Positions 7,638 through 16,374 of a stretch of 44,380 bases of DNA are shown here, one piece after another. Under the pieces are notes generated by a model, which saw only the letters and a program-made list of their open reading frames with translations, ran no database searches and was not told where the DNA came from. How positions within the stretch are numbered: the first letter of the stretch is position 1; each line of letters begins with the position of its first letter. Both the position numbers and the translations under genes were made by a program. Source of the DNA: a virus; the IMG/VR virus record IMGVR_UViG_3300027973_000082, positions 1 through 44,380 of that record. One strand, written 5' to 3'.

Positions 7638-8363
7638 TTAACGTGCAATTTCTTGAGCAGCTAAAACAAAGTCAGCAGTCAATGTTTCAGTTGCCACAGG
7701 AGTGATTTGAAACACAGGACTTAACAAAGCATTAGTTAAGGTAGTACCAGTAGAACCAATAGTAGGTGCTGTTACACGAGCATCAGGACCTATATCAGTA
7801 GAGCTAGTACCAGAAAAACAGATTAAATCTGTACCATCGTAGTAAAAACCTACTTCTACCCAACCACCTGCAACAGCAGTAGCAACACCAGTTACCAATG
7901 TAGTAGCAGTGCTATTAACAGTAGACACTAAGTTAATAGATGTAGATGCAGCAGCTTTAGCAAACCACAGTCCATCAGTTGCAGAAGAACCAGCACGTAG
8001 ACCTGCATAATAAGCTACGTTACCCGATACAGCAGAAACTTTAAAACGAACAACAAACCAAGTTCTGTAGCCTGCTACAAACTGTAAAAAAGTGCCAGCT
8101 TTATAAGCAGCACTAGCAGTAGTAGCTCCACCTGGAGTAAGAACAGCTTGTCCACCAATAGCGTTAGCTACAGCAAAGGTAGATGATGTTCCTGTTATTG
8201 TGTAGTCTGTACCAATCAATGTGTTGAAATCATTACTATAGGTAGAGCTACCAACAAATTGACCACTTCCAGTGTGGAAGGGATCAGGAAAAGGATACGA
8301 GTACAAAGGCTCGTTGGGATACGCAGTGGAAACACCATTATAAAAGCGAGTTGGATTTGACAT
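7638..8363 (-). CDS. Lectin-like (jelly-roll) head or tail surface protein
   Basis: 241 aa from MSNPTRFYNGVSTAYPNEPL. I chose this start over an upstream in-frame ATG at 8399 because AAAGGAATTATT precedes it and the upstream start lies in a pair of hairpins. A Pro/Tyr-rich N-terminal arm (LYSYPFPDPFHTGSG) is followed by a concanavalin-like sandwich, with strands such as RTWFVVRFKVSAV, VAYYAGLRAG and GGWVEVGFYYDGTDLICF. It could decorate the capsid or tail and bind sugars (inference). Confidence 0.7.
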   Translation of the reverse strand: MSNPTRFYNGVSTAYPNEPLYSYPFPDPFHTGSGQFVGSSTYSNDFNTLIGTDYTITGTSSTFAVANAIGGQAVLTPGGATTASAAYKAGTFLQFVAGYRTWFVVRFKVSAVSGNVAYYAGLRAGSSATDGLWFAKAAASTSINLVSTVNSTATTLVTGVATAVAGGWVEVGFYYDGTDLICFSGTSSTDIGPDARVTAPTIGSTGTTLTNALLSPVFQITPVATETLTADFVLAAQEIAR

Positions 8364-8377
8364 AATAATTCCTTTGA

Positions 8378-8409
8378 CGTTGTTTAAAACAACGCCCAAT
8401 TAAGGGCGT
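8378..8409 (-). promoter_or_regulatory. Two overlapping hairpins upstream of the lectin-like gene
   Basis: On the leftward transcript, ACGCCC-N6-GGGCGT (8409-8392) is followed at once by CGTTGTT-TTA-AACAACG (8394-8378). The two stems share the CGT at 8392-8394, so both cannot form fully. The first hairpin is followed by TGTTTT and could act as a weak terminator. The arrangement resembles an attenuator between the capsid gene and the downstream tail genes. Confidence 0.45.
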
Positions 8410-8431
8410 CATTGGAAGATTGCATTCTATA

Positions 8432-8566
8432 TTACATTTTCTTTTTGGGCATCATCTTTTTTGCAGCAGCCATTTTCTTAGCAGCCATCATTTTCTTTTC
8501 TTCACCTTTAGCTTTGACTTTAGCATCAGGCTTCATACCCATCTCTTTGCGTTTTTCGTATCCCAT
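8432..8566 (-). CDS. 44-aa Lys/Met/Ala-rich basic protein
   Basis: 44 aa. It begins MGYEKRKEMGMKPDAKVKAK and ends in a near-repeat of KKMMAAKKMAAAKKMM. About one third of residues are lysine and one fifth methionine, with no acidic residues in the C-terminal half. It lies just downstream of the capsid gene beyond a terminator hairpin. It could bind DNA or the capsid inner surface. Small proteins of this kind occur near phage capsid genes, but I know of no function. Confidence 0.6.
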   Translation of the reverse strand: MGYEKRKEMGMKPDAKVKAKGEEKKMMAAKKMAAAKKMMPKKKM

Positions 8567-8593
8567 TTGATTCACTCCAATTTATAAAAAGAA

Positions 8594-8615
8594 CCCTCTC
8601 TTTTTAGGGAGAGGG
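8594..8615 (-). terminator. Terminator after the major capsid gene
   Basis: On the leftward transcript, CCCTCTC and GAGAGGG pair around an eight-base loop and are followed by TTCTTTTTAT. It lies 18 bases past the capsid stop at 8633. It would trim capsid mRNA while letting some transcription read through to the tail genes. Confidence 0.75.
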
Positions 8616-8632
8616 CATGTTACTAATAACAA

Positions 8633-9553
8633 TTACGGACCGTTAGAACCGTAGATAGCACGAGGATCAGACCATCCAAAGCTATAACGCTCGTAGCCTT
8701 TGGCTTTAACGTTCATAGTGTCAAAGTCATTGTCTTGATCAAACGTGACAGCGTGACGCTCGTAGTACTTCAAACCAGTACCACCAGGGATGGTGTTACG
8801 GATAAACCAAGCGTGTGGGCTTGTGAAGTAGTGGTTCACTTTAAAACCACCAGGGATGTAATTGCCAGACTTGATGACGTTGATGTCATTGTTGGCATTA
8901 CCTGTTTGGTAGCTAGAGTGAAGAATACGCTGAGCGTTAAAGATCTCTTGACGAGCAATGTGCAAGCTGTTTGGTTGAATAGCAACTAACAAACCACGGT
9001 CGTTTTGAAAGCCCATGATTGCGATAACTGCGTCTTCCAAAGAAGCCTCAGACAAGTCAACATCAACTGCTGGCTTGTTAGAGTATGTACCACCTGATGT
9101 ATTTGGGTGGGCGGTAGAGCACAAAGCTACACCATCACCACCTAAATATGTGCTATTAAAAGCACGGTTGTACACGTTAGCTGCAATGTTTTCTTTCGTT
9201 TGACGGAAAGACATTGCTAAAGCAGCAGCACGTTTCTTAGACACTTGCTCATACAAGTTGTCATCCATTTCTTCCTTAGTCACGATATAACCCATTGCGT
9301 AAGCAACGTGTGTATAACGAGTTGTAAAGCCTTGGATTTCAGAGTCGTAAGCAGTGCCTTGACCTTCAGACTTGATAGGAACCAGACCAAAGCCAGACAA
9401 TTGAACGTCTTCTTCGTAGTTCATAGTAGAAGTGTCTTTGTCAAACAAATCTACGTACTCTTCTGGGTGCTCATTGTAAGTTTGACCCCACCAAGCTTTA
9501 ATGCCAGGCCACAATGCTTTGGGATGTGATGCGGTAGTAATTACGCCAGCCAT
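8633..9553 (-). CDS. Major capsid protein
   Basis: 306 aa, typical of an HK97-fold capsid of the Mu gpT-like type. It starts MAGVITTASHPKALWPGIKAW and has the run YTHVAYAMGYIVTKEEMDDN (spine helix region), then AALAMSFRQTKENIAANVYN. Near the middle comes ALCSTAHPNTSGGTYSN, and near the end GTGLKYYERHAVTFDQDNDF. The scaffold (10801) and portal (12252) genes lie upstream in order. A strong ribosome site (AAAGGAGATACATT) and a terminator just downstream (8594-8615) fit high expression. No prohead protease gene is seen nearby. Confidence 0.88.
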   Translation of the reverse strand: MAGVITTASHPKALWPGIKAWWGQTYNEHPEEYVDLFDKDTSTMNYEEDVQLSGFGLVPIKSEGQGTAYDSEIQGFTTRYTHVAYAMGYIVTKEEMDDNLYEQVSKKRAAALAMSFRQTKENIAANVYNRAFNSTYLGGDGVALCSTAHPNTSGGTYSNKPAVDVDLSEASLEDAVIAIMGFQNDRGLLVAIQPNSLHIARQEIFNAQRILHSSYQTGNANNDINVIKSGNYIPGGFKVNHYFTSPHAWFIRNTIPGGTGLKYYERHAVTFDQDNDFDTMNVKAKGYERYSFGWSDPRAIYGSNGP

Positions 9554-9568
9554 AATGTATCTCCTTTA

Positions 9569-10234
9569 TTAGACTGCAAGGTAGTTCACGACAGAGCCAG
9601 AAGCTGCGCCGATAGTACCGTATTCGTGATAGTTGAACTTGCACAAAACACGGACATAAGGACTAGCTGCGCTGGTCACTTGGTTGTCGCCTTTTTGTAC
9701 AGCACCCAACAAACGGATTGGCAAAGTAGCCGTAACAGCAGGACCTGTAAGGACCATATCTGAAAACGGAGCACTGTTGCTCAATGACGATTGGTTTGCA
9801 GCAGAGATAGTCACAGCAGCGTTCAATGACAATTGAGCTTGAGTAGCACCAGTGCTATCAAACTGAGCTTCAAACAACACAAAAGGATCATCCACAACAT
9901 ACAAGTAGCGAACACTAGTACGAGTACCAGCAGCGATGTACGCTTTTTCCAAAGACAAAGAATTACCAACCAAGCTAACGCCTGGATCAGCAACACGAAT
10001 GCCCACAATAATGCCCAAAGGCAAAGCTGATGTAGTAGTTGCGCCACCCCACTTTTGGACATAACGAACGCCGTTAGCGTCCGAACCAGAAGCAGACATT
10101 ACGCAATCACCGATTGCATAGCTATTGGAAGTGTCAGAGGTAGGGATAGCGTAGAGGCGACCCTGCTCGTTCCACTTGCCACCTAGCAAGTTACCAACAG
10201 GACTAAACCCGTTGGCTTTATTTACGTTAGCCAT
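9569..10234 (-). CDS. Head-associated (decoration-like) protein
   Basis: 221 aa, beginning MANVNKANGFSPVGNLLGGK. Beta segments follow: GRLYAIPTSDTSNSYAIGDC, ALPLGIIVGIRVADPG and RYLYVVDDPFVLFEAQ. The layout (short strands, AIGDCV, a central DPF, late VRVLCKFNYHEYG) is one I have seen in proteins located directly upstream of capsid genes in uncultured phages. A capsid-cementing role is an inference from position. AAAGGAG lies upstream of the start. Confidence 0.68.
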   Translation of the reverse strand: MANVNKANGFSPVGNLLGGKWNEQGRLYAIPTSDTSNSYAIGDCVMSASGSDANGVRYVQKWGGATTTSALPLGIIVGIRVADPGVSLVGNSLSLEKAYIAAGTRTSVRYLYVVDDPFVLFEAQFDSTGATQAQLSLNAAVTISAANQSSLSNSAPFSDMVLTGPAVTATLPIRLLGAVQKGDNQVTSAASPYVRVLCKFNYHEYGTIGAASGSVVNYLAV

Positions 10235-10255
10235 TTAAGACTCCTTTAAAAACAT

Positions 10256-10771
10256 TTAAGAGGTAACTTTGATTCCGTCCCTAGGGCTATAGAACGATGG
10301 ATTTTCTCCAGTGATCTTACCCTTACGAATAGAAGCGTCAATGCGATTGTTTTTAGCTTGAAGTTCAGCTTGATCTTCCTCGTACCATTCTTGCCGAATC
10401 TTCATTAGATAACCGTATTGCTCAGTACCTTCGGCACGAGGGTTTACGAGAAATCTAATTCTTTCTCCAAGGTCACCATTACGGCTGACTACATTCTCAC
10501 TCACGCCTCCCACTTCATCAGGACGGACAAACTCGTAGCCACTATCCATAGCTGCTTGTATGCGTCCACCTACATCAGTAAGTACATGTAGATGGTATCC
10601 AGGTATCTGTGATTGGACACTTATCTTTGCTTCCGTGCCGTTAAACACGTTACGTTTTTTTCGAGTTGTACCGTCTACTGCAGGAACAGGTGCAGTCATT
10701 GCTGCTTCACGTTCTGCTGCTTTTTCAATTAGACGATCACGTTTTTCAAACTCATTTAGTGCTCTTGGCAT
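10256..10771 (-). CDS. Conserved protein of the head-assembly module
   Basis: 171 aa. The N-terminal helix is highly charged (NEFEKRDRLIEKAAEREAAM). The middle contains IPGYHLHVLTDVGGRIQAA followed by GYEFVRPDEVGGVSEN, and RIRFLVNPRAEGTEQYGYLM. The C-terminal part is a basic helix. Genes with the GYHLxxxND...GYEFV pattern commonly sit between scaffold and capsid genes in phages. The function is not established to my knowledge; a minor head or assembly role is likely. Confidence 0.68.
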   Translation of the reverse strand: MPRALNEFEKRDRLIEKAAEREAAMTAPVPAVDGTTRKKRNVFNGTEAKISVQSQIPGYHLHVLTDVGGRIQAAMDSGYEFVRPDEVGGVSENVVSRNGDLGERIRFLVNPRAEGTEQYGYLMKIRQEWYEEDQAELQAKNNRIDASIRKGKITGENPSFYSPRDGIKVTS

Positions 10772-10800
10772 AGTGTACTCCCTTTAGTTTAAGTTAAAAA

Positions 10801-11634
10801 TCAATTCCAATCAAAATCAGCTACGTATTGTTCTCGTGTCATAAGCTTTTGCTTAACAAACCGATCACAAGCTGCTTTTGCTTCAGAAGGTAGGTTGTCA
10901 TAGGTTTGGGCGTTACCGCTACTACGGCCTGTACGACCTGACCCAGATTCCACTCGACTTGTTGGACTTTGTTTTTTACCAAACTTGTTTGGGAATTCTT
11001 CTGCTAACACTTCATCAAGCTTTTCTAGGAATGCGTCACCTTTAAGCATAGGGAACTCAATACGAAGACTTTCACCAATACCGTTAGCTACAGCAGTCAA
11101 ACGCTTGTCCTGACCAAACCATGTATTGCGATCTAACCATACTTGTAACCCAGGGTCAATAGTATTGTTTGATTCTGGTTCTGGAGCAGTAGGAGCTTTC
11201 TCTGCATCTTTAACAGCTTGCTTAGCTTCTTTAAGTTCGTCTTTTGCCTCATCTAGAGCATCATCTAGGGCATTGACTTTCTGTCCGTCTCCATCGCTAA
11301 TAGCTTGAGCACGGCTTTCTTTAATCTGTTGAATACGCTGTTCGTATTCTTGGGCTTTACGCTCGTAAGTTTCTCTTTGAAACTTCTTAAACTCTTCTGC
11401 TGCTTCCCGAAATTCTTTAAGCTGTTCCTTTGTAGCGTTTAGATCCTTCATCAGATTCTCATTATTCTTACGCAGAATAGGGAGAATCTCTCGACCACGC
11501 TTTACAAATGTCTCAGCATCAACCCAGTCGGATTCGTTTCCTCGGTAGCGTTCTTTTGAAACCCAACCTTGAGACTCAGCCTCTCGAACAACTTCTGGAG
11601 CAACTTCGTTACTAGTAACATTTTCTTCGCTCAT
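10801..11634 (-). CDS. Scaffolding protein
   Basis: 277 aa, acidic and strongly helical. The opening is MSEENVTSNEVAPEVVREAE, followed by an EAESQGWVSKERYRG motif seen in many podovirus scaffolds. A long coiled coil covers about residues 55-150, then a Pro/Glu-rich break, then a folded segment with IDPGLQVWLDRNTWFGQD. The C-terminus is basic with aromatic residues, as expected for a capsid-contacting end. Position between portal and capsid genes supports the call. Confidence 0.82.
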   Translation of the reverse strand: MSEENVTSNEVAPEVVREAESQGWVSKERYRGNESDWVDAETFVKRGREILPILRKNNENLMKDLNATKEQLKEFREAAEEFKKFQRETYERKAQEYEQRIQQIKESRAQAISDGDGQKVNALDDALDEAKDELKEAKQAVKDAEKAPTAPEPESNNTIDPGLQVWLDRNTWFGQDKRLTAVANGIGESLRIEFPMLKGDAFLEKLDEVLAEEFPNKFGKKQSPTSRVESGSGRTGRSSGNAQTYDNLPSEAKAACDRFVKQKLMTREQYVADFDWN

Positions 11635-11664
11635 ATCTTACTCCTCTTTTTTAAGATGTGTCAA

Positions 11665-12012
11665 TTAAACTTTGGCTAGGTACGGATCAACTAGGTCAAC
11701 GTCAGCATCTAAAGTGCCTGTAACGTCCTTGTCGTTGATCATTCGGTATTCGTTTCCATCCTTACCAAGGTAAAGCAAACCAGCATACTTAGCAAAAATA
11801 ATCTTGTCCCCAACATTGCACCAAGGTGCAGGTTCATCGGCAAAACACTCGTTACCCATAGCAACGACTATTCCTGTGGTGTTAGCCATCTGTTCACGTT
11901 CTTTGTATTTACCACTGGTAATAACAATACCGCTTTCAGACATCTCTTTAATCTCTTGGGGTTTAACCAAGATTCGCCAACCAACGGGGTTTATTCCTGA
12001 CACATTACTCAT
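11665..12012 (-). CDS. GroES-like co-chaperonin
   Basis: 115 aa. GWRILVKPQEIKEMSESGIV followed by TGIVVAMGNECF and VGDKIIFAKYAG match the Cpn10 beta barrel, including the P-x-G-D-K-like turn. Residues about 26-42 (GIVITSGKYKEREQMAN) correspond to the mobile loop that contacts GroEL, though the loop sequence is not the bacterial one. The ATG at 12012 overlaps the preceding gene by eight bases. It lies between portal and scaffold. By analogy to T4 gp31 it may retune host GroEL for capsid folding (inference). Confidence 0.85.
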   Translation of the reverse strand: MSNVSGINPVGWRILVKPQEIKEMSESGIVITSGKYKEREQMANTTGIVVAMGNECFADEPAPWCNVGDKIIFAKYAGLLYLGKDGNEYRMINDKDVTGTLDADVDLVDPYLAKV

Positions 12013-12238
12013 AGCTAGGTTCTTTCTTTTGGGTAGGTTCAAACAGATCTTCATACTCAAGGTTAAGGATAATTGCGATTGCTCGGCATCTACCTTTAAC
12101 TTCGGACTCATCGTCAAATGAGCTGTTGACTAAACCTTCCTTCATTGCTTCTCTGTCGTTTGATAAAGACTTCATCAAACGTTTAGTAACTGGGTGATGT
12201 TTCCATTCATCAAAGTTACTAGGGCTTACTGGCTCCAT
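12005..12238 (-). CDS. Small acidic protein of the head module
   Basis: 77 aa, helical. It contains NFDEWKHHPVTKRLMKSLSN, then a mixed-charge helix, and ends with LEYEDLFEPTQ. Small proteins with a WKxHPVTxxLxxxL motif are common between portal and scaffold genes in phages; their role is unknown. It is translationally coupled to the GroES-like gene by overlap. Confidence 0.65.
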   Translation of the reverse strand: MEPVSPSNFDEWKHHPVTKRLMKSLSNDREAMKEGLVNSSFDDESEVKGRCRAIAIILNLEYEDLFEPTQKKEPSYE

Positions 12239-12251
12239 TCTTACTCCTTAG

Positions 12252-14339
12252 TTACATGGGTAGTTGCGGCATTCCTTGTTGAGGCATTTGTGGTTGCCCT
12301 TGGGTTTGCTGCTCTGGTTGTCCTTGCATCATCTTGTCGTAAACAGTATTCATGGTTTGGATAGCACTCATGACACCTTCACGCCTTTCACGTTGCAAAG
12401 CAATTTGGGTATTAATCTCTTGGATACGCATTTTCTCGCCTTCAGTAGCAATACCAATCTTGATAGCTTCTGCTTCGGCTTCTAGCTTTTGTATGTGAGC
12501 TTGATTTAGCTCCGCTTCACTCATCAGTTTTAACAAAGCTATCTTCATCTCTAGTTGATCAGAAGCTTGCTTAGCTTGTTGTCTGAGTTGTTCAATTTGA
12601 ACTTTAGGATTAATAGGAGGTGGTATTGCGTTAGGACCTTTAGGATCTGGCAATATCTTGTCAATGTTTGTAACCTTAATAGCTTTCAAGAAAGCGTGTT
12701 CAGCTTCATAACGGTTGTACAAACCAGGTGTTGCAGCCACTCGACCAGCAATAGCCATAGCTTGATTCAAACGTTGTGCATCAGATGTAATGCTTGGATC
12801 AGCAGTAGGCATAACATCAGTTACAGGACCTTCATAGTCAGTAGCCAAAACCATACCAGTGCCTTGAGCATTAGATACGTATGGGGTGTTTTCTGTAACA
12901 AAGATTTGATTTAGACGATACAGTTTACGGAATTCTTGTTTTAAACTACGGTGAGTACGTTTAAAGATACCGTTAAATATCTTCATACCTTGCTCAGCCA
13001 TAGTGCGGGTAGTCTCAGCAGGAGTATTCTGACCAGGATTCTGACCAGATAAGATGTCTACAGATCCACCAATACGTTCACCATAGTTGATCAACAGATT
13101 CAACAAAGTAAACATAACCTGAGAAGGTTCACGAACTGGGAGAGGAACAATGCCTTTACGCAGATCATCACCTGTGGTGTCTACATGCTTCCACTCCATA
13201 GGATTAAAAGAGTAGTTGCCCCCACGTAATTTAATGCCTCTACTAAGAAATCCACCAGCAGTATTAGCCATAGTGCCAGCATCGACCAGTTGGTTAATAA
13301 TGGTGTTAATAGATTCATTAAGAGGTCCAAGTAAAACTCCAAAGCCTAAGTCATAAAAACCACCATCAGGAGATGGGACAAAAGGATACTTGGTAAAGTA
13401 CTGCTCAGCTTTGATACTGAGGATAACATCATCTTTGTTACGTTCAACATCTGACTTGGTGTATCTAGCAACAATACGAGCAACTTGTTTGTTGTCTCTA
13501 CGCACATACACAATGTACGGCTCAGCATAACCATCGTCATCAAAATCAATATGACAATGTTGTTCTAACATTTCAATTGGAGTACTAGAGTCGTTTGGTT
13601 CTGGGGGTTGCATACCTTGCGCTCTGTCTTGCAGGTTTTGTAATCCGTTACCCATAGCCAAAGATGACATCTGTTGTGGACGACCATCAGATACATCTAA
13701 CCACAATCCACGAGCAACACGCTCATAGATTTCATTCCTAGACATTTGAAGAACGTGAGTAACTCGACTAGCTGTTTCAAGACTCTTAGTCCAATAGTTG
13801 ACTACCAAGTCTTTGGCTAAAACGTTTTCAGAGATATTGTGTTTACGGATTGGATCGTAGTAGGTTTTCTTAAACGCACAACCAATAATAGGTTGGGTAA
13901 TAAGAACCTTGTCCATCTCTGATTCCCAATCCTCGTCTTCTTCAAGGAGTTGGTAGCTCATGTGTTGTTCAACACGGGTAGAACGCAAAGCACGTAAACC
14001 GTCTTTGTCATCACCAACAACACGGCACTTAACTGGCAAGTCGCTATCAATTAAGACGGGGTAACTGCGAGCATGATATTGCAATGCAGCAATAGTAATA
14101 AGGGGGAACTTAACGTTAGAAGCGTTAGCCCAAGGGAAGTTTTTAGTCTCAGCTACTTGTAAAGCAAGCTTCAAAGAAGCTTCAGTACGCTTTTCCCAAC
14201 TAGATCTAGACAACAAGTCGTTATCAAAGTCTTTAACAGCTTGAACCCCAATAGCAGTCAAGTCTTCTTTGCAAAGCTTGTCAGCAATGTTAGCCTCATA
14301 CATGAGGTCATTAATATCAAATTTATCTTTGAGGTTCAT
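12252..14339 (-). CDS. Portal protein (head-tail connector)
   Basis: 695 aa from MNLKDKFDINDLMYEANIAD; I preferred this start over one 15 bases upstream that lies inside the terminase gene. Hallmarks are ETKNFPWANASNVKFPLITI near residue 70, QPIIGCAFKKTYYDP, and a barrel-like tail region. A long C-terminal helix (QLRQQAKQASDQLEMKIALL and beyond) ends in a Gln/Pro-rich tail (GQPEQQTQGQPQMPQQG). The size and the FPWxNASN motif fit the large portals of P22-type and related podoviruses. It lies directly after the large terminase. Confidence 0.86.
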   Translation of the reverse strand: MNLKDKFDINDLMYEANIADKLCKEDLTAIGVQAVKDFDNDLLSRSSWEKRTEASLKLALQVAETKNFPWANASNVKFPLITIAALQYHARSYPVLIDSDLPVKCRVVGDDKDGLRALRSTRVEQHMSYQLLEEDEDWESEMDKVLITQPIIGCAFKKTYYDPIRKHNISENVLAKDLVVNYWTKSLETASRVTHVLQMSRNEIYERVARGLWLDVSDGRPQQMSSLAMGNGLQNLQDRAQGMQPPEPNDSSTPIEMLEQHCHIDFDDDGYAEPYIVYVRRDNKQVARIVARYTKSDVERNKDDVILSIKAEQYFTKYPFVPSPDGGFYDLGFGVLLGPLNESINTIINQLVDAGTMANTAGGFLSRGIKLRGGNYSFNPMEWKHVDTTGDDLRKGIVPLPVREPSQVMFTLLNLLINYGERIGGSVDILSGQNPGQNTPAETTRTMAEQGMKIFNGIFKRTHRSLKQEFRKLYRLNQIFVTENTPYVSNAQGTGMVLATDYEGPVTDVMPTADPSITSDAQRLNQAMAIAGRVAATPGLYNRYEAEHAFLKAIKVTNIDKILPDPKGPNAIPPPINPKVQIEQLRQQAKQASDQLEMKIALLKLMSEAELNQAHIQKLEAEAEAIKIGIATEGEKMRIQEINTQIALQRERREGVMSAIQTMNTVYDKMMQGQPEQQTQGQPQMPQQGMPQLPM

Positions 14340-14341
14340 AT

Positions 14342-15856
14342 TTAGTATCCACAAACAGCAGAACGACCAGAATCTACCACATTACTGTCACGAATGAAAG
14401 CCTCGTACTCTTCTTCTTCCAACTCTTTTTCGGTTGGAGCTTCCCACATCCTATCAAGCATTAACCCCAAATATGCCCAAGCGTCTACTTGGTCGTCATG
14501 TTTATCCCTAGGAAACCTAAGAAGCTCATCCTCAAAGTTTTGATACCAATCAGCGTCCTTATCAAACTTACAAGCCCCACTTCTCATACGAGCTTGAATA
14601 CTTCTAGCACGGGTCAGTTTGTCTCCACTAGGCTTGAGCAACACAGTGTTGATGAACTCTCCACGCTTAAGCATCTCTTCATTGAGATAGGGGCCAATTG
14701 CTTTTTGGATTGTTCCTTGTTCGAGTCCAAAAAGTACGGGCTTATAAATCTTTTGAATCATCAGGATTGTATCTACGATTTCTAAAGCGTCCATACGATC
14801 TTTGATTACATGTTTGCAGTATAGCTTTCCTTCATCATCCATACCCCCCACTACAAAAGCTGAATAGTCAGCCCGTTGAGATTGAGATACAGCCAAGTCG
14901 CAGGTAGCGTAATAGACCAGTTTCTTCTTCTGGTCTTCAGGTTTCATAGGAACAAAGTCAGTCTTCTTAAAGAAAGTGTCAGTAATATCCAACGGAATAT
15001 TAAGCATCTCTTGAGAGTAGACATCAGCCAAACCTTGGCGCACATAGTCCTCTTTGAGCATCCTAAACTCAGTAGCAGACTTCATTTCAGGCCAAAGCAA
15101 AGTCTTAAAGTCGTCCGTGTGAGCACGGTATTTAACAGATCTCCAAGGCAGAACATTTAAAGAAAACTCTCGTAGATCTTCACGTATTAGTTGTTTTATT
15201 CCTTTATGAGAAGCCAACTGAGAAGCTGGCATTAAGTTCTCAAGTAGGCTGTCTAAGTGTAGGATTGTGCCTACTATACGTATCTTTCCAGTTGAAGAGA
15301 CACAAGGAATAAGAGCACCATAGAACCAACGTTTAAACTTTAAACGTCTGTCCTTGTTCATAACAATCTCATCGTTCTCCATGTCATCCCCGATGATCAA
15401 GTCTGGACGAAGGTTAGCCCATTTTAATCCACGAAGCTTTTGTTCAGAACCTTTAGCTTGGATACGGAAAGTCCAACCATCTTCCATCTCAACAATCAGA
15501 TCATCTTCAGTATCTTTAGGGAACTCTTTGATACCAAACAAAGAACGTAGATCATCGTTTTCTAATAGTTCTTTCTTAATATCTCCTAGGAACTGTACGG
15601 CTTGAGTAACAGTGTCTGAAACAATAAGAACGTATCTGGATTCCCTAAAGAGGACAGATGCTAGGGTATAGGCATGGGTTACAGCAGTAGACTTAGCGTG
15701 ATAACGAGGAGCAGCTATAGCTACTTGTTTGCTGTTACTAGTAACAAGATCCCAGATTTCTTTATGAAACTGGGGAGTAGCAGCAGGTTTATCAAAGTTC
15801 TTTCTCAACACGGAGTTGACAAAGCCCTCCATAACATCTGCATTAAGCCGAGACAA
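14342..15856 (-). CDS. terL: Terminase large subunit
   Basis: 504 aa. The ATPase part has an atypical Walker A (AAPRYHAKST, residues 48-57) and a Walker B (PDLIIGDDMEND, about 151-162). The RNase H-like nuclease part has YATCDLAVSQSQRADYSAF and, near the C-terminus, KHDDQVDAWAYLGLMLD. All pieces expected of a packaging motor and nuclease are present at full length. It overlaps the small subunit by 14 bases and is followed by the portal gene. Confidence 0.93.
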   Translation of the reverse strand: MSRLNADVMEGFVNSVLRKNFDKPAATPQFHKEIWDLVTSNSKQVAIAAPRYHAKSTAVTHAYTLASVLFRESRYVLIVSDTVTQAVQFLGDIKKELLENDDLRSLFGIKEFPKDTEDDLIVEMEDGWTFRIQAKGSEQKLRGLKWANLRPDLIIGDDMENDEIVMNKDRRLKFKRWFYGALIPCVSSTGKIRIVGTILHLDSLLENLMPASQLASHKGIKQLIREDLREFSLNVLPWRSVKYRAHTDDFKTLLWPEMKSATEFRMLKEDYVRQGLADVYSQEMLNIPLDITDTFFKKTDFVPMKPEDQKKKLVYYATCDLAVSQSQRADYSAFVVGGMDDEGKLYCKHVIKDRMDALEIVDTILMIQKIYKPVLFGLEQGTIQKAIGPYLNEEMLKRGEFINTVLLKPSGDKLTRARSIQARMRSGACKFDKDADWYQNFEDELLRFPRDKHDDQVDAWAYLGLMLDRMWEAPTEKELEEEEYEAFIRDSNVVDSGRSAVCGY

Positions 15857-16373
15857 TTCTAGCCTCTACATCAATGGGTACGGCATTGCTCATCTTGTTA
15901 CTGGCAAATTTAGCAAACTCTTCAGACAACTTGAGGAGCCTATCGTCAATTGTCTTCTCAATCTCTTCTTTGATTGGATTCTCATTGAGCTTTTGTTGTT
16001 TGGTAAGCAGCTCTGTTGTAATCTTTAAAGCCACATGAGCCTTGACTGGAACACGGATAATCTCTCCAGTCCTTTGGTCAAACTGGGCATCACCCAAATC
16101 AAGTCTATCTTCAGTAGCTTTAAGAGCTTTGTTAATAACCCGTCTAAGATTAGAGTCCATCTGTTGGACATCTTCAGCTTGGAGTTGAAGAGCGTACTCC
16201 TTAAACCAATCTGTCTGTTTCCAAAGTTTAATGGTAGCTAAAGGTACACCCGTAACAATAGCTGTTTCAGCCATACTGCCCAACATAAGGTAAGTACTGA
16301 CAGCTTGAAGCTTCTGGTTCTGTGTCCAGTGAGACTTTTTGTACCGTTTATCTTTAGAGACTCGTCTTTGCAT
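15843..16373 (-). CDS. terS: Putative terminase small subunit
   Basis: 176 aa from MQRRVSKDKRYKKSHWTQNQ. I used this ATG because it follows the upstream stop by one base; a longer frame extends into the 54-aa gene. Residues about 35-52 (AETAIVTGVPLATIKLWK) form a helix-turn-helix. A long helical oligomerisation region follows (KITTELLTKQQKLNENPIKE). The position before terL and the HTH-plus-coil plan fit a DNA-recognition subunit. Sequence similarity to a named family is not visible to me. Confidence 0.72.
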   Translation of the reverse strand: MQRRVSKDKRYKKSHWTQNQKLQAVSTYLMLGSMAETAIVTGVPLATIKLWKQTDWFKEYALQLQAEDVQQMDSNLRRVINKALKATEDRLDLGDAQFDQRTGEIIRVPVKAHVALKITTELLTKQQKLNENPIKEEIEKTIDDRLLKLSEEFAKFASNKMSNAVPIDVEARIVSA

Positions 16374-16374
16374 A

